A DNA stretch of 64,000 nucleotides from the NCBI RefSeq assembly GCF_014638005.1, contig NZ_BMFG01000010.1, forward strand, positions 1-64,000, given 5' to 3'. The position numbers and the translations under genes were made by a program. The DNA is from Flavobacterium orientale. Lineage in GTDB: Bacteria > Bacteroidota > Bacteroidia > Flavobacteriales > Flavobacteriaceae. Every line of letters begins with the position of its first letter. Positions within the stretch are counted from its first letter, which is position 1. Positions 35,276 through 44,344 of the stretch are shown piece by piece. The notes below the pieces were generated by a model. It was not told where the DNA came from and did not search any database. It worked only from the letters and a program-made list of their open reading frames with translations.

Positions 35276-36074
35276 TTTGTTCTGTTTTCTGTTCTGTTTT
35301 TCAAGTATATCGCACAACCTTTCCCTCCACCCAGAGTTGTCCCTTCAAAAATAGCACTGTGCTCTGCGAATGTCGCTGACTTCGCAGCAAAACACTTCCT
35401 AGTTTTTAAATTGCTTTCAACTGGTTAATACCTTCAAATATAAAAAACTTTCCCATCCAATTCAAAATTTACCAAGCTTTTTCCCATAAATATTACAAAA
35501 AACACAAATCAATAACCTCACAATCAAAAAACTAAAAAATCATTAAATCAAAAATAACAAATAATCAAAAAAACTAAAAAATCATCAAAAGCCAATACAC
35601 TCAATTCTCGAAGTCAAATCACCTACACCAATATTAAATCTTTCCGGTTCTCTTCGGGTTTGGTTCGGGGTTGTGGTACCCCTTGTTACTCACTTATTCC
35701 AATCTGTTTTTCAAAAATACATCCTTTTCCGAACCAATCCGCAGGTTATCTGCATGTTATGGTAACAATATAGTGAACAATTGAAGTCTTTTTCCATCCA
35801 TAAAAGAAACAAAAACTATTAAAAGAAACATAAAAGTGCTTACTAGGAGGCAAAGCCATAGCATCCCCATAGCAAAGCCGTAGTTGTGGTACCCTATGTT
35901 AAAATTTTATTCCAATGATACCCTTTGTTCAAACAAGTCAACAAGTTAGAAATAAACCCGTTTCGCATTGCTTTATTTTTCTGTAATTGAGCGAAGCGTC
36001 TCAAACGTCACAGAATACTATGTATATGGTTAATCTACACCCCCCAAAACAAAAGCAATAAAAATCAGTCAAAC
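35276..36074. other. Intergenic region without a recognised gene; contains direct repeats
   Basis: About 800 bp of AT-rich DNA. It contains a hairpin CTGCGAA/TTCGCAG (35364-35387), two copies of an A-rich motif (AAAAAACTAAAAAATCAT, about 35520-35590), and two copies of GTTGTGGTACCC followed some 15-20 bp later by TTATTCCAAT (about 35671 and 35884). No long ORF or RNA was recognised. It looks like decayed intergenic DNA. Confidence 0.5.
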
Positions 36075-36683
36075 TCACAACAAAATCAACACCGCAATCC
36101 CCACAAACACCACAACCTGCAAACCTTTCAAAAACAAAGCAAACCTTTCGCTTGTGCGAAGAAACCCCGTCAAGCGGTCCGCCACAATACTGACAGCCGC
36201 AAATATTAAAAAGGCCTGCACCATAAACACCAACCCAAGGATATAAATCTGTTGCGTCACATTCCCCAACTTCTCATCAATAAACCCGGGAAAAAAAGCC
36301 AAGAAAAAAAGCGTCACTTTCGGGTTTAACACGTTCATGATAAAACCTTGTTGCACCAAAGCCATGGGCGACTTAGTAGGCACCGCATCAGGAGCCACAG
36401 CCACGGTAGCAGGAGCCCGATATACTTGATATGCTATCCAAAGTAAATACACCGCACCTAAAATCTTAATCCCCATAAACACCACTTCCGATTGCTTCAA
36501 CAAAGCCGAAACACCCAACGCAATCAAGCTTGTATGCACCAATATCCCCAACACCAAACCTGCTGCTGTGGCAATGCCATACTTTTTCCCATTGGAAATA
36601 CTCTGCGTCATCACGTATAAAATATCCGGTCCCGGAGAAACCGTTAAAGCTACAGATGCGATAAGAAAAGGAATTAATGACAC
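36075..36683 (-). CDS. LysE/RhtB-family amino-acid exporter
   Basis: 202 residues with about six membrane helices. The N-terminal LTVSPGPDILYVMTQSISNG and GIATAAGLVLGILVHTS motifs define the LysE/RhtB exporter family. It starts with GTG, no ATG being near. It lies 31 bp downstream of pyrD on the same strand, so it may be cotranscribed, though the link is probably incidental. The substrate cannot be told from sequence. Confidence 0.88.
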   Translation of the reverse strand: MSLIPFLIASVALTVSPGPDILYVMTQSISNGKKYGIATAAGLVLGILVHTSLIALGVSALLKQSEVVFMGIKILGAVYLLWIAYQVYRAPATVAVAPDAVPTKSPMALVQQGFIMNVLNPKVTLFFLAFFPGFIDEKLGNVTQQIYILGLVFMVQAFLIFAAVSIVADRLTGFLRTSERFALFLKGLQVVVFVGIAVLILL

Positions 36684-36714
36684 TTTTTAGGAATTACGAA
36701 TGGAATGGTACAAA

Positions 36715-37734
36715 TTAGGCGTTTTGCAACAACCTTTTGTTAATTGCCTTAATCAAACGAGGTCCTTCATAGATAAATCCGGTATAAAGTTGTACCAAAC
36801 TGGCTCCGGCATTAAGTTTTTCAAGAGCATCCTCCGCCGTATGAATACCTCCCACCCCAATGATTGGAAACGCTTTATTGCTTTTCTCACTCAAAAAACG
36901 AATCACTTCCGTAGAACGGTTCGTTAGCGGCTTCCCACTCAATCCTCCCATTTCCGATTTATTCTCCGACTGCAACCCTTCACGAGAAAGTGTCGTATTG
37001 GTAGCAATCACTCCTGCTATTTGGGTTTCTTTTACAATCGCGATGATATCCAACAATTGCTCATCAGTTAAGTCAGGAGCAATTTTTAAAAGAATCGGTT
37101 TTTGTTTGCTTTTAGCAACGTTCAAGTTTTGTAAGGTCTGTAACAATTGAGTCAGCGGTTCTTTATCTTGCAACGCTCGTAAGTTCGGCGTGTTGGGCGA
37201 ACTCACATTCACCACAAAATAATCCACATGCGGAAACAAGGCTTCAAAACACACCTCATAATCAGAAGTCGCTTCTTCATTGGGAGTGTTCTTGTTCTTC
37301 CCGATGTTCCCTCCAATCAAAACGCCGTTGTTCTTCTTCAATCGTTCCACCGCTTCTATCACCCCGCCATTGTTAAACCCCATTCGGTTAATAATAGCAG
37401 CATCCTCTTTCAAGCGAAACAATCGTTTTTTGGGATTCCCTTCCTGAGGTTTCGGTGTTAATGTACCAATCTCAATAAAACCAAATCCGAAGTTGGCGAG
37501 TTCACGGTACAATTTGGCATCTTTATCAAAACCTGCAGCCAAACCAACAGGATTTTTAAATGTCAATCCGAATACCTCCCGTTCCAATTTGGGGTGTTTC
37601 ACCTCATAAAGACTTTGAAAGAGTTTCCCAAATCCCGGTAGCCTATTCAAAAAACGAATGAGAGCAAACGTGAAATGATGCACTTGCTCCGGATCAAAAC
37701 AAAACAATAACGGACGAATAAGTAGTTTGTACAT
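36715..37734 (-). CDS. pyrD: Dihydroorotate dehydrogenase (quinone), class 2
   Basis: 339 residues of the class 2, membrane-associated type: an N-terminal helix ([20 protein letters not shown]), the FMN barrel motifs [13 protein letters not shown] and [14 protein letters not shown], the catalytic Ser in [12 protein letters not shown], and the FMN-phosphate motif [15 protein letters not shown]. It oxidises dihydroorotate to orotate in pyrimidine synthesis, passing electrons to quinone. A minus-strand -7 box lies about 20 bp upstream. Confidence 0.95.
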   Translation of the reverse strand: MYKLLIRPLLFCFDPEQVHHFTFALIRFLNRLPGFGKLFQSLYEVKHPKLEREVFGLTFKNPVGLAAGFDKDAKLYRELANFGFGFIEIGTLTPKPQEGNPKKRLFRLKEDAAIINRMGFNNGGVIEAVERLKKNNGVLIGGNIGKNKNTPNEEATSDYEVCFEALFPHVDYFVVNVSSPNTPNLRALQDKEPLTQLLQTLQNLNVAKSKQKPILLKIAPDLTDEQLLDIIAIVKETQIAGVIATNTTLSREGLQSENKSEMGGLSGKPLTNRSTEVIRFLSEKSNKAFPIIGVGGIHTAEDALEKLNAGASLVQLYTGFIYEGPRLIKAINKRLLQNA

Positions 37735-37753
37735 GGTTAGTGGTGTTGTGCTG

Positions 37754-37761
37754 CAAAAATA
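37754..37761 (-). promoter_or_regulatory. Putative -7 box of pyrD
   Basis: The reverse complement is TATTTTTG, matching TAnnTTTG, about 20 bp upstream of the pyrD ATG. Confidence 0.45.
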
Positions 37762-37902
37762 GGGAAAATGTAGGGTTTTGAAAATGTTTTTTTTTGAGGG
37801 GCTGAGTAGCTGAGTTACTAAGTGGCTGAGTTATTACCTAAAGTGGTCGAGCTATTTTCGCCATCACCCATTACCTATTACCAATTACCTATTACCAATC
37901 TC

Positions 37903-38634
37903 CTAATAAAGCAACCTCACCTCTTTCACCCCAAAACGCACCATCGAATCGTCTTCAAGTCGTACTTCCAACCTACCTTCGTTGTTAACGTGTTGAATAA
38001 CCCCCATAAAACGTTGGCCTTTCATGTCTTCAAAAGGCATCGGCTTGTCTTTTTTGAAAAGATGTGAATGGTACGACTCCCATAAAACCTCCGCTTGGTT
38101 GTGGATTATTTTAGCTACTGTCATACGCAGTTGATGCACTATTTCATCACGAATACTGTCGATGTCATACGCTTTTTTCATTTGAATTTGCAGTGACGAA
38201 GCTTTAGGCAATTGGTCAAACTGCAGTTGGTTAATGTTCAGCCCGATACCCACAAAAGAAACGATCTCACCATCCGATTTAAAATTGTTTTCAATAAGAA
38301 TGCCACCAATTTTAAAATTTCCTGACATAATGTCGTTAGGCCATTTAATCTGTACGTCATTGATTTTGAATTCTTTCAACGCCATGGCAACGGCCAAAGT
38401 AACCGCGACATTCAAATGAAAAATCTGTTGGGCGTCCACTAACACATCTTTAACTAAAATACTCATAGTGAGATTTTTACCGGCCTCACTCTCCCATTTG
38501 GAGCCCATTTGCCCTTTTCCGGAAGTCTGCTGAAAGGCAGTAACAACCGTAAAATTATCCACCACTTGCGAGGCATATAACTGCTTTAAAAAGTCATTAG
38601 TAGAGGTTGTGGCATTGAGTTTGATTAGGTTCAT
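37903..38634 (-). CDS. birA: Biotin--[acetyl-CoA-carboxylase] ligase
   Basis: 243 residues without an N-terminal DNA-binding domain, so ligase only, not a repressor. Motifs: STNDFLKQL, the biotinyl-AMP loop SGKGQMGSKWES (usually GRGRxGR), IKWPNDIMSGNFKIGGILIE and FVGIGLNIN. It attaches biotin to the carrier protein of acetyl-CoA carboxylase. It is transcribed divergently from rsfS across a 95-bp gap. Confidence 0.93.
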   Translation of the reverse strand: MNLIKLNATTSTNDFLKQLYASQVVDNFTVVTAFQQTSGKGQMGSKWESEAGKNLTMSILVKDVLVDAQQIFHLNVAVTLAVAMALKEFKINDVQIKWPNDIMSGNFKIGGILIENNFKSDGEIVSFVGIGLNINQLQFDQLPKASSLQIQMKKAYDIDSIRDEIVHQLRMTVAKIIHNQAEVLWESYHSHLFKKDKPMPFEDMKGQRFMGVIQHVNNEGRLEVRLEDDSMVRFGVKEVRLLY

Positions 38635-38700
38635 AACGAATGTGTTAAAAAAACTAGTGGTAATCTTCTGTTAAGGTTCAAATGTAAACACAAAATTTGG

Positions 38701-38708
38701 TAACTTTG
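38701..38708 (+). promoter_or_regulatory. Putative -7 box of rsfS-ftsH
   Basis: TAACTTTG matches TAnnTTTG, 22 bp before the rsfS ATG, in the birA/rsfS divergent gap. Confidence 0.5.
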
Positions 38709-38729
38709 CAAAAATATAGATAATAGTAA

Positions 38730-39101
38730 ATGACGAAAAAAGTGATTAGTAAGGATGAATTGTTAGCAAACATCATCAAAGGAATAGAAGAAGTAAAAGG
38801 AAATGATATTGATATATTAGATTTACGCGAAATCGAAAATACGGTATGCGATTATTTTGTGATATGCAACGGTAACTCCAACACTCAGGTTAACGCAATT
38901 GTTAGCTCAGTTCAAAAAACGGTATCGAAAGAATTAAAAGATAAACCTTGGCACGTTGAAGGCAACGACAATGGCGAGTGGGTTTTAATGGATTATGTGG
39001 ATATTGTAGTTCATGTATTTCAAAAACACGTTCGAGAATTTTATAACATTGAAGGATTATGGGGCGATGCACGCATTACTACCATTCAAAATAAATATTA
39101 A
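38730..39101 (+). CDS. rsfS: Ribosome silencing factor
   Basis: 123 residues of the RsfS/Iojap family: DILDLREIENTVCDYFVICNG, VNAIVSSVQKTV, WHVEGNDNGEWVLMDYVDIVV and FYNIEGLWGDA. It binds ribosomal protein uL14 and blocks subunit joining when nutrients are short. It is followed closely by ftsH on the same strand, an order commonly found in Bacteroidota. Confidence 0.95.
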   Translation: MTKKVISKDELLANIIKGIEEVKGNDIDILDLREIENTVCDYFVICNGNSNTQVNAIVSSVQKTVSKELKDKPWHVEGNDNGEWVLMDYVDIVVHVFQKHVREFYNIEGLWGDARITTIQNKY

Positions 39102-39127
39102 AATTGCTGAAATAAGAGACTCTATTT

Positions 39128-41065
39128 ATGTCAAAAGAAACCAATCCCAGCCCTAATAAATTTAAATTTAACCCTTGGCTTGTCTATCTTCTGGTAGCCG
39201 GTATTTTTATTTTTGTAAGTATCATATCAGGAGGCGGCTCCTTTCAGGAACCTAACAAGCTTTCTACTTCTAAGTTCAATGAATTTTTGAACAATGGTGA
39301 AATTGCCAAAGTGGAGGTTTACAATAAAAGTGAAGCTCAAATCTTTTTAACCAAAGAAGCTTTAACTATAGAAAAACACAAAGCCGTTACAAAAGACGCT
39401 TTTGGTAGAGTAAACGACAAAGGCCCTCATTATCGTCTAGATAATATTGGTAACGACGAGTTGTTTCAGAAAAAACTGGAAGAAGCAAAAACGGAAAACA
39501 AACTAGCCGATTATAACTTTTTAGTAAAGAGTAATTGGAGTGAAATTTTTATCAGTTTATTACCCATCCTAATCATTGTTGTAATTTGGATTATCATCAT
39601 GCGACGTATGTCAGGTGGTGGTGCCGGAGGTGGCGGTGGTCAGATATTTAATATCGGTAAATCGAAAGCGAAACTGTTTGACGAAAAGAACGATATTAAA
39701 GTTAGTTTCAAAGATGTTGCCGGACTGGAAGGTGCCAAAGAAGAGATACAAGAAATTGTAGAGTTTTTGAAAAACCCTGAAAAGTATACCTCCTTAGGAG
39801 GAAAAATTCCAAAAGGAGCTTTACTGGTAGGTCCTCCGGGAACCGGAAAAACCTTGTTAGCAAAGGCTGTTGCCGGTGAAGCAAAGGTGCCTTTCTTCTC
39901 CCTATCCGGTTCTGACTTTGTGGAAATGTTTGTGGGAGTTGGAGCTTCAAGAGTTCGTGACTTATTCAAACAAGCCAAAGAAAAATCACCTGCCATTATT
40001 TTCATTGATGAAATTGATGCAGTGGGTAGAGCTCGTGGAAAAAATAATTTCTCGGGTTCAAACGACGAAAGAGAAAATACCTTGAACCAGTTGTTAACTG
40101 AGATGGATGGTTTTGGAACCAATTCCAACGTAATCGTTTTAGCAGCAACAAATCGTGCCGATGTATTGGACAAAGCTTTACTTCGTGCCGGACGTTTTGA
40201 CCGTCAAATCTATGTTGATTTACCGGACGTTAGAGAACGTAAAGAAATATTTGAAGTACATTTAAAACCCTTGAAAAAACAAGAAGGTTTAGATACTGAA
40301 TTTTTAGCAAAACAAACCCCGGGATTCTCCGGAGCCGATATTGCAAACGTTTGTAACGAAGCCGCATTAATTGCCGCAAGAAACAACAAAACAGCGGTTG
40401 ACAAACAAGACTTTTTAGATGCCGTTGACCGAATTGTTGGTGGCTTAGAAAAGAAAAACAAAATTGTTACAGCTGACGAAAAAAGAGCTATTGCTGTTCA
40501 CGAAGCAGGTCACGCCACTACCAGTTGGATGTTGGAACATGCTGCTCCGCTGGTTAAAGTAACTATTGTTCCTAGAGGTCAAAGTTTAGGTGCCGCGTGG
40601 TATTTACCGGAAGAACGATTAATCGTTAGACCTGATCAAATGCTGGACGAAATGTGTGCTACTATGGGAGGTCGAGCTGCTGAAAAAGTAATTTTCAACA
40701 CCATATCTACCGGAGCTTTAAGTGACTTAGAAAAAGTAACCAAACAAGCAAGAGCCATGGTAACAGTCTATGGTTTGAATGAAAAAATCGGAAACGTTAC
40801 CTATTATGATTCTTCGGGTCAGAGTGAATATAACTTTTCCAAACCATACTCAGAAGATACCGCAATAACGATAGACAAAGAAATTTCTATTTTAATTGAA
40901 AATCAATACCAGCGAGCTATTAAAATATTAGAAGACAACAAAGACAAGTTATTACAATTGGCAGATATCTTAATAGAAAAAGAAGTTATTTTTAAAGATG
41001 ATTTAGAAACCATTTTTGGAAAACGACCATTTAACGCCCCAATTGAAGTCACTCCTGCGGAATAA
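39128..41065 (+). CDS. ftsH: ATP-dependent zinc metalloprotease FtsH
   Basis: 645 residues. Two N-terminal membrane helices flank a periplasmic segment; a Gly-rich stretch (SGGGAGGGGGQIFNIGKSK) precedes the AAA+ domain, with Walker A GPPGTGKT (about 236), Walker B IIFIDEIDAVG and the second region GFSGADIANVCNEA. The protease zinc site HEAGH is at about 459. It degrades unassembled membrane proteins and short-lived regulators. A strong terminator follows. Confidence 0.97.
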   Translation: MSKETNPSPNKFKFNPWLVYLLVAGIFIFVSIISGGGSFQEPNKLSTSKFNEFLNNGEIAKVEVYNKSEAQIFLTKEALTIEKHKAVTKDAFGRVNDKGPHYRLDNIGNDELFQKKLEEAKTENKLADYNFLVKSNWSEIFISLLPILIIVVIWIIIMRRMSGGGAGGGGGQIFNIGKSKAKLFDEKNDIKVSFKDVAGLEGAKEEIQEIVEFLKNPEKYTSLGGKIPKGALLVGPPGTGKTLLAKAVAGEAKVPFFSLSGSDFVEMFVGVGASRVRDLFKQAKEKSPAIIFIDEIDAVGRARGKNNFSGSNDERENTLNQLLTEMDGFGTNSNVIVLAATNRADVLDKALLRAGRFDRQIYVDLPDVRERKEIFEVHLKPLKKQEGLDTEFLAKQTPGFSGADIANVCNEAALIAARNNKTAVDKQDFLDAVDRIVGGLEKKNKIVTADEKRAIAVHEAGHATTSWMLEHAAPLVKVTIVPRGQSLGAAWYLPEERLIVRPDQMLDEMCATMGGRAAEKVIFNTISTGALSDLEKVTKQARAMVTVYGLNEKIGNVTYYDSSGQSEYNFSKPYSEDTAITIDKEISILIENQYQRAIKILEDNKDKLLQLADILIEKEVIFKDDLETIFGKRPFNAPIEVTPAE

Positions 41066-41091
41066 TCAAAAACTTATTCTAAAAATTATAA

Positions 41092-41131
41092 AAATCTCAA
41101 TTCAAAACGCTATTTGAATTGAGATTTTTTT
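41092..41131 (+). terminator. Rho-independent terminator after ftsH
   Basis: AAATCTCAATTCAAA (41092-41106) and TTTGAATTGAGATTT (41113-41127) form a perfect 15-bp stem with the loop ACGCTA, followed by a T run. The next gene's -7 box begins at the end of the T run. Confidence 0.9.
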
Positions 41132-41138
41132 ATCTTTG
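41131..41138 (+). promoter_or_regulatory. Putative -7 box of the LUD-cdsA-psd operon
   Basis: TATCTTTG matches TAnnTTTG, 40 bp before the LUD gene ATG and immediately after the ftsH terminator. It would drive the five-gene run to sodA. Confidence 0.5.
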
Positions 41139-41178
41139 AACGATTACTAATACGAATACAAGCATTTCTAACAAAAAT

Positions 41179-41781
41179 ATGAGTCTTTTTAAAAAGCTGT
41201 TTGGTTCTGGCAATGATGCTTCTGAGGGAAATAAAGAAAAAGAAGCCAGCCAATTTAATCCGGAAATTAAAATTCCGGTAGATGAATTGTTTACCTTTAA
41301 TTTTAAAAAAAATGGCGGTAAATTTCTATATTGTGATTCATTAGAGGAAATCAGGGAACAGTTTTTAAATATTTTAGAAGAAAACGATTGGTTTGAATGT
41401 CATGCTTTATGCTACGAACCCAAGTTATTTCATTTGTTAGAAGAAAACAAGTTGACTTACGTTAATCCAACGGCACCCAAATTCCTGTTAGCTTCTTGTG
41501 AAAATTTAATTGCTGATGATGGTTCGGTTTTATTGACCTCCAATCAAATCAAGCAAAACAAACCGCATGAGTTACCGGCAAACATGGTTATTTTTGCAAC
41601 CACCAGTCAGATTTTAGAAAACAAAAGCGACGGATTACGTGAGATTAAAAAACGGTATGACAAAAATTATCCATCCAATATAACCACCATTAAATATTTT
41701 GAAAAAGCTAAGGAAGAGGATTTTCTACACTACGGCAGTGCAGCAAAAAACCTTTATTTATTGCTTTTAGAAGATCTTTAA
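41179..41781 (+). CDS. LUD-domain protein (LutC/YkgG-like)
   Basis: 200 residues that fit the LUD fold of the LutC/YkgG family: ASCENLIADDGSVLLTSNQI and LPANMVIFATTSQIL are the recognisable parts. Family members occur in lactate-utilisation complexes, but this is a stand-alone gene with no LutA or LutB nearby. It lies 1 bp before cdsA, so it is part of the phospholipid operon by position. Its role there is unknown. Confidence 0.8.
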   Translation: MSLFKKLFGSGNDASEGNKEKEASQFNPEIKIPVDELFTFNFKKNGGKFLYCDSLEEIREQFLNILEENDWFECHALCYEPKLFHLLEENKLTYVNPTAPKFLLASCENLIADDGSVLLTSNQIKQNKPHELPANMVIFATTSQILENKSDGLREIKKRYDKNYPSNITTIKYFEKAKEEDFLHYGSAAKNLYLLLLEDL

Positions 41782-41782
41782 A

Positions 41783-42589
41783 ATGAATGAAACGCTTACA
41801 AGAGCTTTATCAGGTGCAGTTTATATCCTTCTTTTATTAACGTGCCTACTCTATTCCAACACTACTTTTTATATATTGTTTGGACTTTTCTTGGCACTTG
41901 CTGTTCTTGAATTTTGCAAATTAATTCAACTCAAATTCAGACTTCCTTTATTGCTAGCCGTTTTAAGCTATGGAGCTTTTTATTTATGGGATTTCGAATT
42001 GATTTATCAACAAGTGCTGTTATTACTTTGCATCTGTGTTTCCATTCGATTGTTGTTCTTTTTATTTTCCAAAAAAGATAAAAAGATTAGCAAATTTGAA
42101 AAGTGGTTGTATGTTATTGGTTATCTCATTTTTCCATTTATAATCATCACAAAAATACCGATTGGTATCAATGGGTACAATCCAAAAATTATTTTGGGGG
42201 TTTTTATTTTGATTTGGACCAACGATACTTTTGCTTATTTAGTGGGTAAATCCATTGGGAAACACAAACTTTTTGAACGCATCTCACCTAAAAAAACAAT
42301 AGAAGGTTTTTTAGGCGGCTTTTTTTTCAGTGTTCTTGCCAGTATTTTGATTGCAACTTATTTTATAGGAACCAGCAATTTAGGTATATGGATTGGAATC
42401 GGAATTTTAGTTAGTATATTTGCAACACTAGGTGATTTAATTCAATCAAAGTTCAAGCGATTAGCCAATGTGAAAGACAGCGGCAAAATCATGCCGGGTC
42501 ACGGTGGTATTTTAGATCGTTTGGATAGTATTATATTTGTTTCACCGTTTATTTTTTTATTCTATCAAATTTTAAATTATGTTTCATAA
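41783..42589 (+). CDS. cdsA: Phosphatidate cytidylyltransferase
   Basis: 268 residues with multiple membrane helices and the CDP-diglyceride synthetase signature near the C-terminus (FKRLANVKDSGKIMPGHGGI, LDRLDSI). It makes CDP-diacylglycerol from phosphatidic acid and CTP. Its end overlaps psd by 11 bp, coupling two steps of phospholipid synthesis. Confidence 0.95.
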   Translation: MNETLTRALSGAVYILLLLTCLLYSNTTFYILFGLFLALAVLEFCKLIQLKFRLPLLLAVLSYGAFYLWDFELIYQQVLLLLCICVSIRLLFFLFSKKDKKISKFEKWLYVIGYLIFPFIIITKIPIGINGYNPKIILGVFILIWTNDTFAYLVGKSIGKHKLFERISPKKTIEGFLGGFFFSVLASILIATYFIGTSNLGIWIGIGILVSIFATLGDLIQSKFKRLANVKDSGKIMPGHGGILDRLDSIIFVSPFIFLFYQILNYVS

Positions 42590-43241
42590 AGAAGGAGCTA
42601 AGCTTATTTTAATTACTACTGTTATTGTAACCGCATGGATTCTATTAGCAGACAGTTTTATTGCCATTGATTGGTTACGTATGGTTGTTCAATCCATTGG
42701 TTTGGTGTTGTTAATTTTAGTATTGCAGTTTTTCAGAAATCCAAAACGCAATACTCATGTGGATGATACTACCGTTATTGCACCGGTTGACGGAAAAGTG
42801 GTGGTAATTGAAGAAGTTTATGAAGACGAATATTTTAAAGACAAACGTCTTCAGGTTTCTATCTTTATGTCACCTATCAACGTGCACGTTACTCGATATG
42901 CGGTTAACGGAAAAGTAAATTTCAGCAAATACCATCCCGGTAAATATTTGGTAGCTTGGCATCCAAAAGCGAGTACGGAAAACGAACGTACCACTGTAGT
43001 TTTAGAAAACCGATTATTTGGAGAAATATTATACCGTCAAATTGCAGGAGCTTTAGCCCGAAGAATTGTAAACTATGCCAAAGAAGGCACACAAGTAAAA
43101 CAAGGAACGGATGCCGGATTTATTAAATTTGGTTCAAGAGTAGATTTATACCTACCTTTAGGTACTCCAATTAACGTAGTTTTGAATCAAAAAGTTAAGG
43201 GAGGTGAAACAGTAATCGCTGAACTTCCGAGTCATGAGTGA
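42579..43241 (+). CDS. psd: Phosphatidylserine decarboxylase
   Basis: 220 residues, the short bacterial form. Motifs: an N-terminal membrane stretch, VIAPVDGKVVVIEE, SIFMSPINVHVTRYAV and GFIKFGSRVDLYLPLG, whose Gly-Ser is the expected self-cleavage site forming the pyruvoyl group. It converts phosphatidylserine to phosphatidylethanolamine. It overlaps cdsA by 11 bp and the acyl-CoA-binding protein gene by 8 bp. Confidence 0.95.
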   Translation: MFHKEGAKLILITTVIVTAWILLADSFIAIDWLRMVVQSIGLVLLILVLQFFRNPKRNTHVDDTTVIAPVDGKVVVIEEVYEDEYFKDKRLQVSIFMSPINVHVTRYAVNGKVNFSKYHPGKYLVAWHPKASTENERTTVVLENRLFGEILYRQIAGALARRIVNYAKEGTQVKQGTDAGFIKFGSRVDLYLPLGTPINVVLNQKVKGGETVIAELPSHE

Positions 43242-43500
43242 GACCGATTTAGACCGACGATTTAACGAAGCTTTTGAATTAGCTTCTAACATGACCGAAA
43301 CCTTGCCGCCGGATGTGATGTTGCGAATTTATGCTTATTACAAGCAAGCCACTCACGGCACCGTTGGATTCAGGCACATAAACAATAGTGATCTTAGAAA
43401 TGCTTTCAAAACCAATGCTTGGATGCAAATTAGCCATTTGACTCCTGATGAAGCCAAAGAACGCTATATTGAAACTATAAATTCTTTATTAAAAAAATAA
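43234..43500 (+). CDS. Acyl-CoA-binding protein
   Basis: 88 residues of the four-helix ACBP family: FNEAFELASNM, PPDVMLRIYAYYKQATHG (usual LYxxYKQAT) and NAWMQISHLTPDEAKERYIE (usual AKWxAWxxLxGxSKxxAxxxYI). It binds long-chain acyl-CoA esters. It is mostly a eukaryotic family, in bacteria seen in a few groups including Bacteroidota, and its operon with cdsA and psd fits lipid handling. Confidence 0.92.
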   Translation: MSETDLDRRFNEAFELASNMTETLPPDVMLRIYAYYKQATHGTVGFRHINNSDLRNAFKTNAWMQISHLTPDEAKERYIETINSLLKK

Positions 43501-43505
43501 CTACT

Positions 43506-44282
43506 ATGAAAAAAATTATTTATTATTCCGTTTTACCGACCGTTCTTTTTTCGCTTATTTCTTGTAACAATTCTAAAAAATTAGAAGAAGTAGTAGAAGT
43601 TGCAGGTCCGGAAATTGAAGAAGTTATTGTTGCTGATCCTGCCGATGTAAAAGCAGACGAAGGCGGTACTTTTGAAATGGTTACACTACCCTATGCTTAC
43701 AATGCATTGGAACCTTTCATTGATGCAAAAACTATGGAAATTCATTTTTCCAAACATCATTTGGCTTACACTAACAACTTAAACAAAGCAATTGCGGGTA
43801 CACCAATGGCTACTCTTTCAATTGAAGAAATTCTGAAAAATTTAGATGGTGAAAACAAAGCAGTTAGAAATAACGGTGGTGGTTATTATAATCATAATTT
43901 CTTTTGGGAAATTCTAAAAGTTAATGACGGAAAAGGTCCGGATGCCACTTTAACTGCAGCTATAACTAAAGATTTTGGGAGCTTTGAAAATTTCAAAACA
44001 CAATTTTCTGATGCCGCTATGAAACAGTTTGGTTCCGGTTGGGCTTGGTTGGTTGTAGATGCAACAGGTAAATTGACCATTGTAGCAACACCAAACCAGG
44101 ACAATCCTTTGATGTCAAAATTGGGGCTTTCAGGAACGCCAATTCTTGCTTTGGACGTATGGGAACATGCTTATTATTTAAATTATCAAAACAAACGGAA
44201 AGACTATGTAGATGCTTTTTTCAGCGTTGTCAATTGGGAAAAAGTCAGTGAAAAATACAACGCAACTCAAGTAGCCCAATAA
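43506..44282 (+). CDS. sodA: Fe/Mn superoxide dismutase, lipoprotein form
   Basis: 258 residues. A lipoprotein signal (LFSLISCNN) and an acidic linker of ~50 residues precede a complete Fe/Mn SOD domain: LPYAYNALEPFIDAKTME, HFSKHHLAYTNNLN, YYNHNFFWEIL, FGSGWAWLVV, LDVWEHAYYLNYQNKR. The two His, Asp and His metal ligands are present. It removes superoxide, here apparently at the cell envelope, unlike the usual cytoplasmic enzyme. Last gene of the LUD-cdsA-psd run; a terminator follows. Whether it uses Fe or Mn is not settled from sequence. Confidence 0.93.
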   Translation: MKKIIYYSVLPTVLFSLISCNNSKKLEEVVEVAGPEIEEVIVADPADVKADEGGTFEMVTLPYAYNALEPFIDAKTMEIHFSKHHLAYTNNLNKAIAGTPMATLSIEEILKNLDGENKAVRNNGGGYYNHNFFWEILKVNDGKGPDATLTAAITKDFGSFENFKTQFSDAAMKQFGSGWAWLVVDATGKLTIVATPNQDNPLMSKLGLSGTPILALDVWEHAYYLNYQNKRKDYVDAFFSVVNWEKVSEKYNATQVAQ

Positions 44283-44303
44283 CTAAAAAATTACAATTAA
44301 TTC

Positions 44304-44332
44304 ATCCCGGGCTTTGGTTCGGGATTTTTTTT
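44304..44332 (+). terminator. Rho-independent terminator after sodA
   Basis: ATCCCG (44304-44309) pairs with CGGGAT (44320-44325), followed by a run of T. It ends the five-gene phospholipid/SOD transcription unit; the next gene starts 13 bp later. Confidence 0.85.
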
Positions 44333-44344
44333 AATACACCTTTC

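Noticed and set aside
35276-36074. Hidden gene or structured RNA
   Set aside because: No sustained open frame, conserved RNA architecture or strong stem series was found; only short repeats and one hairpin.
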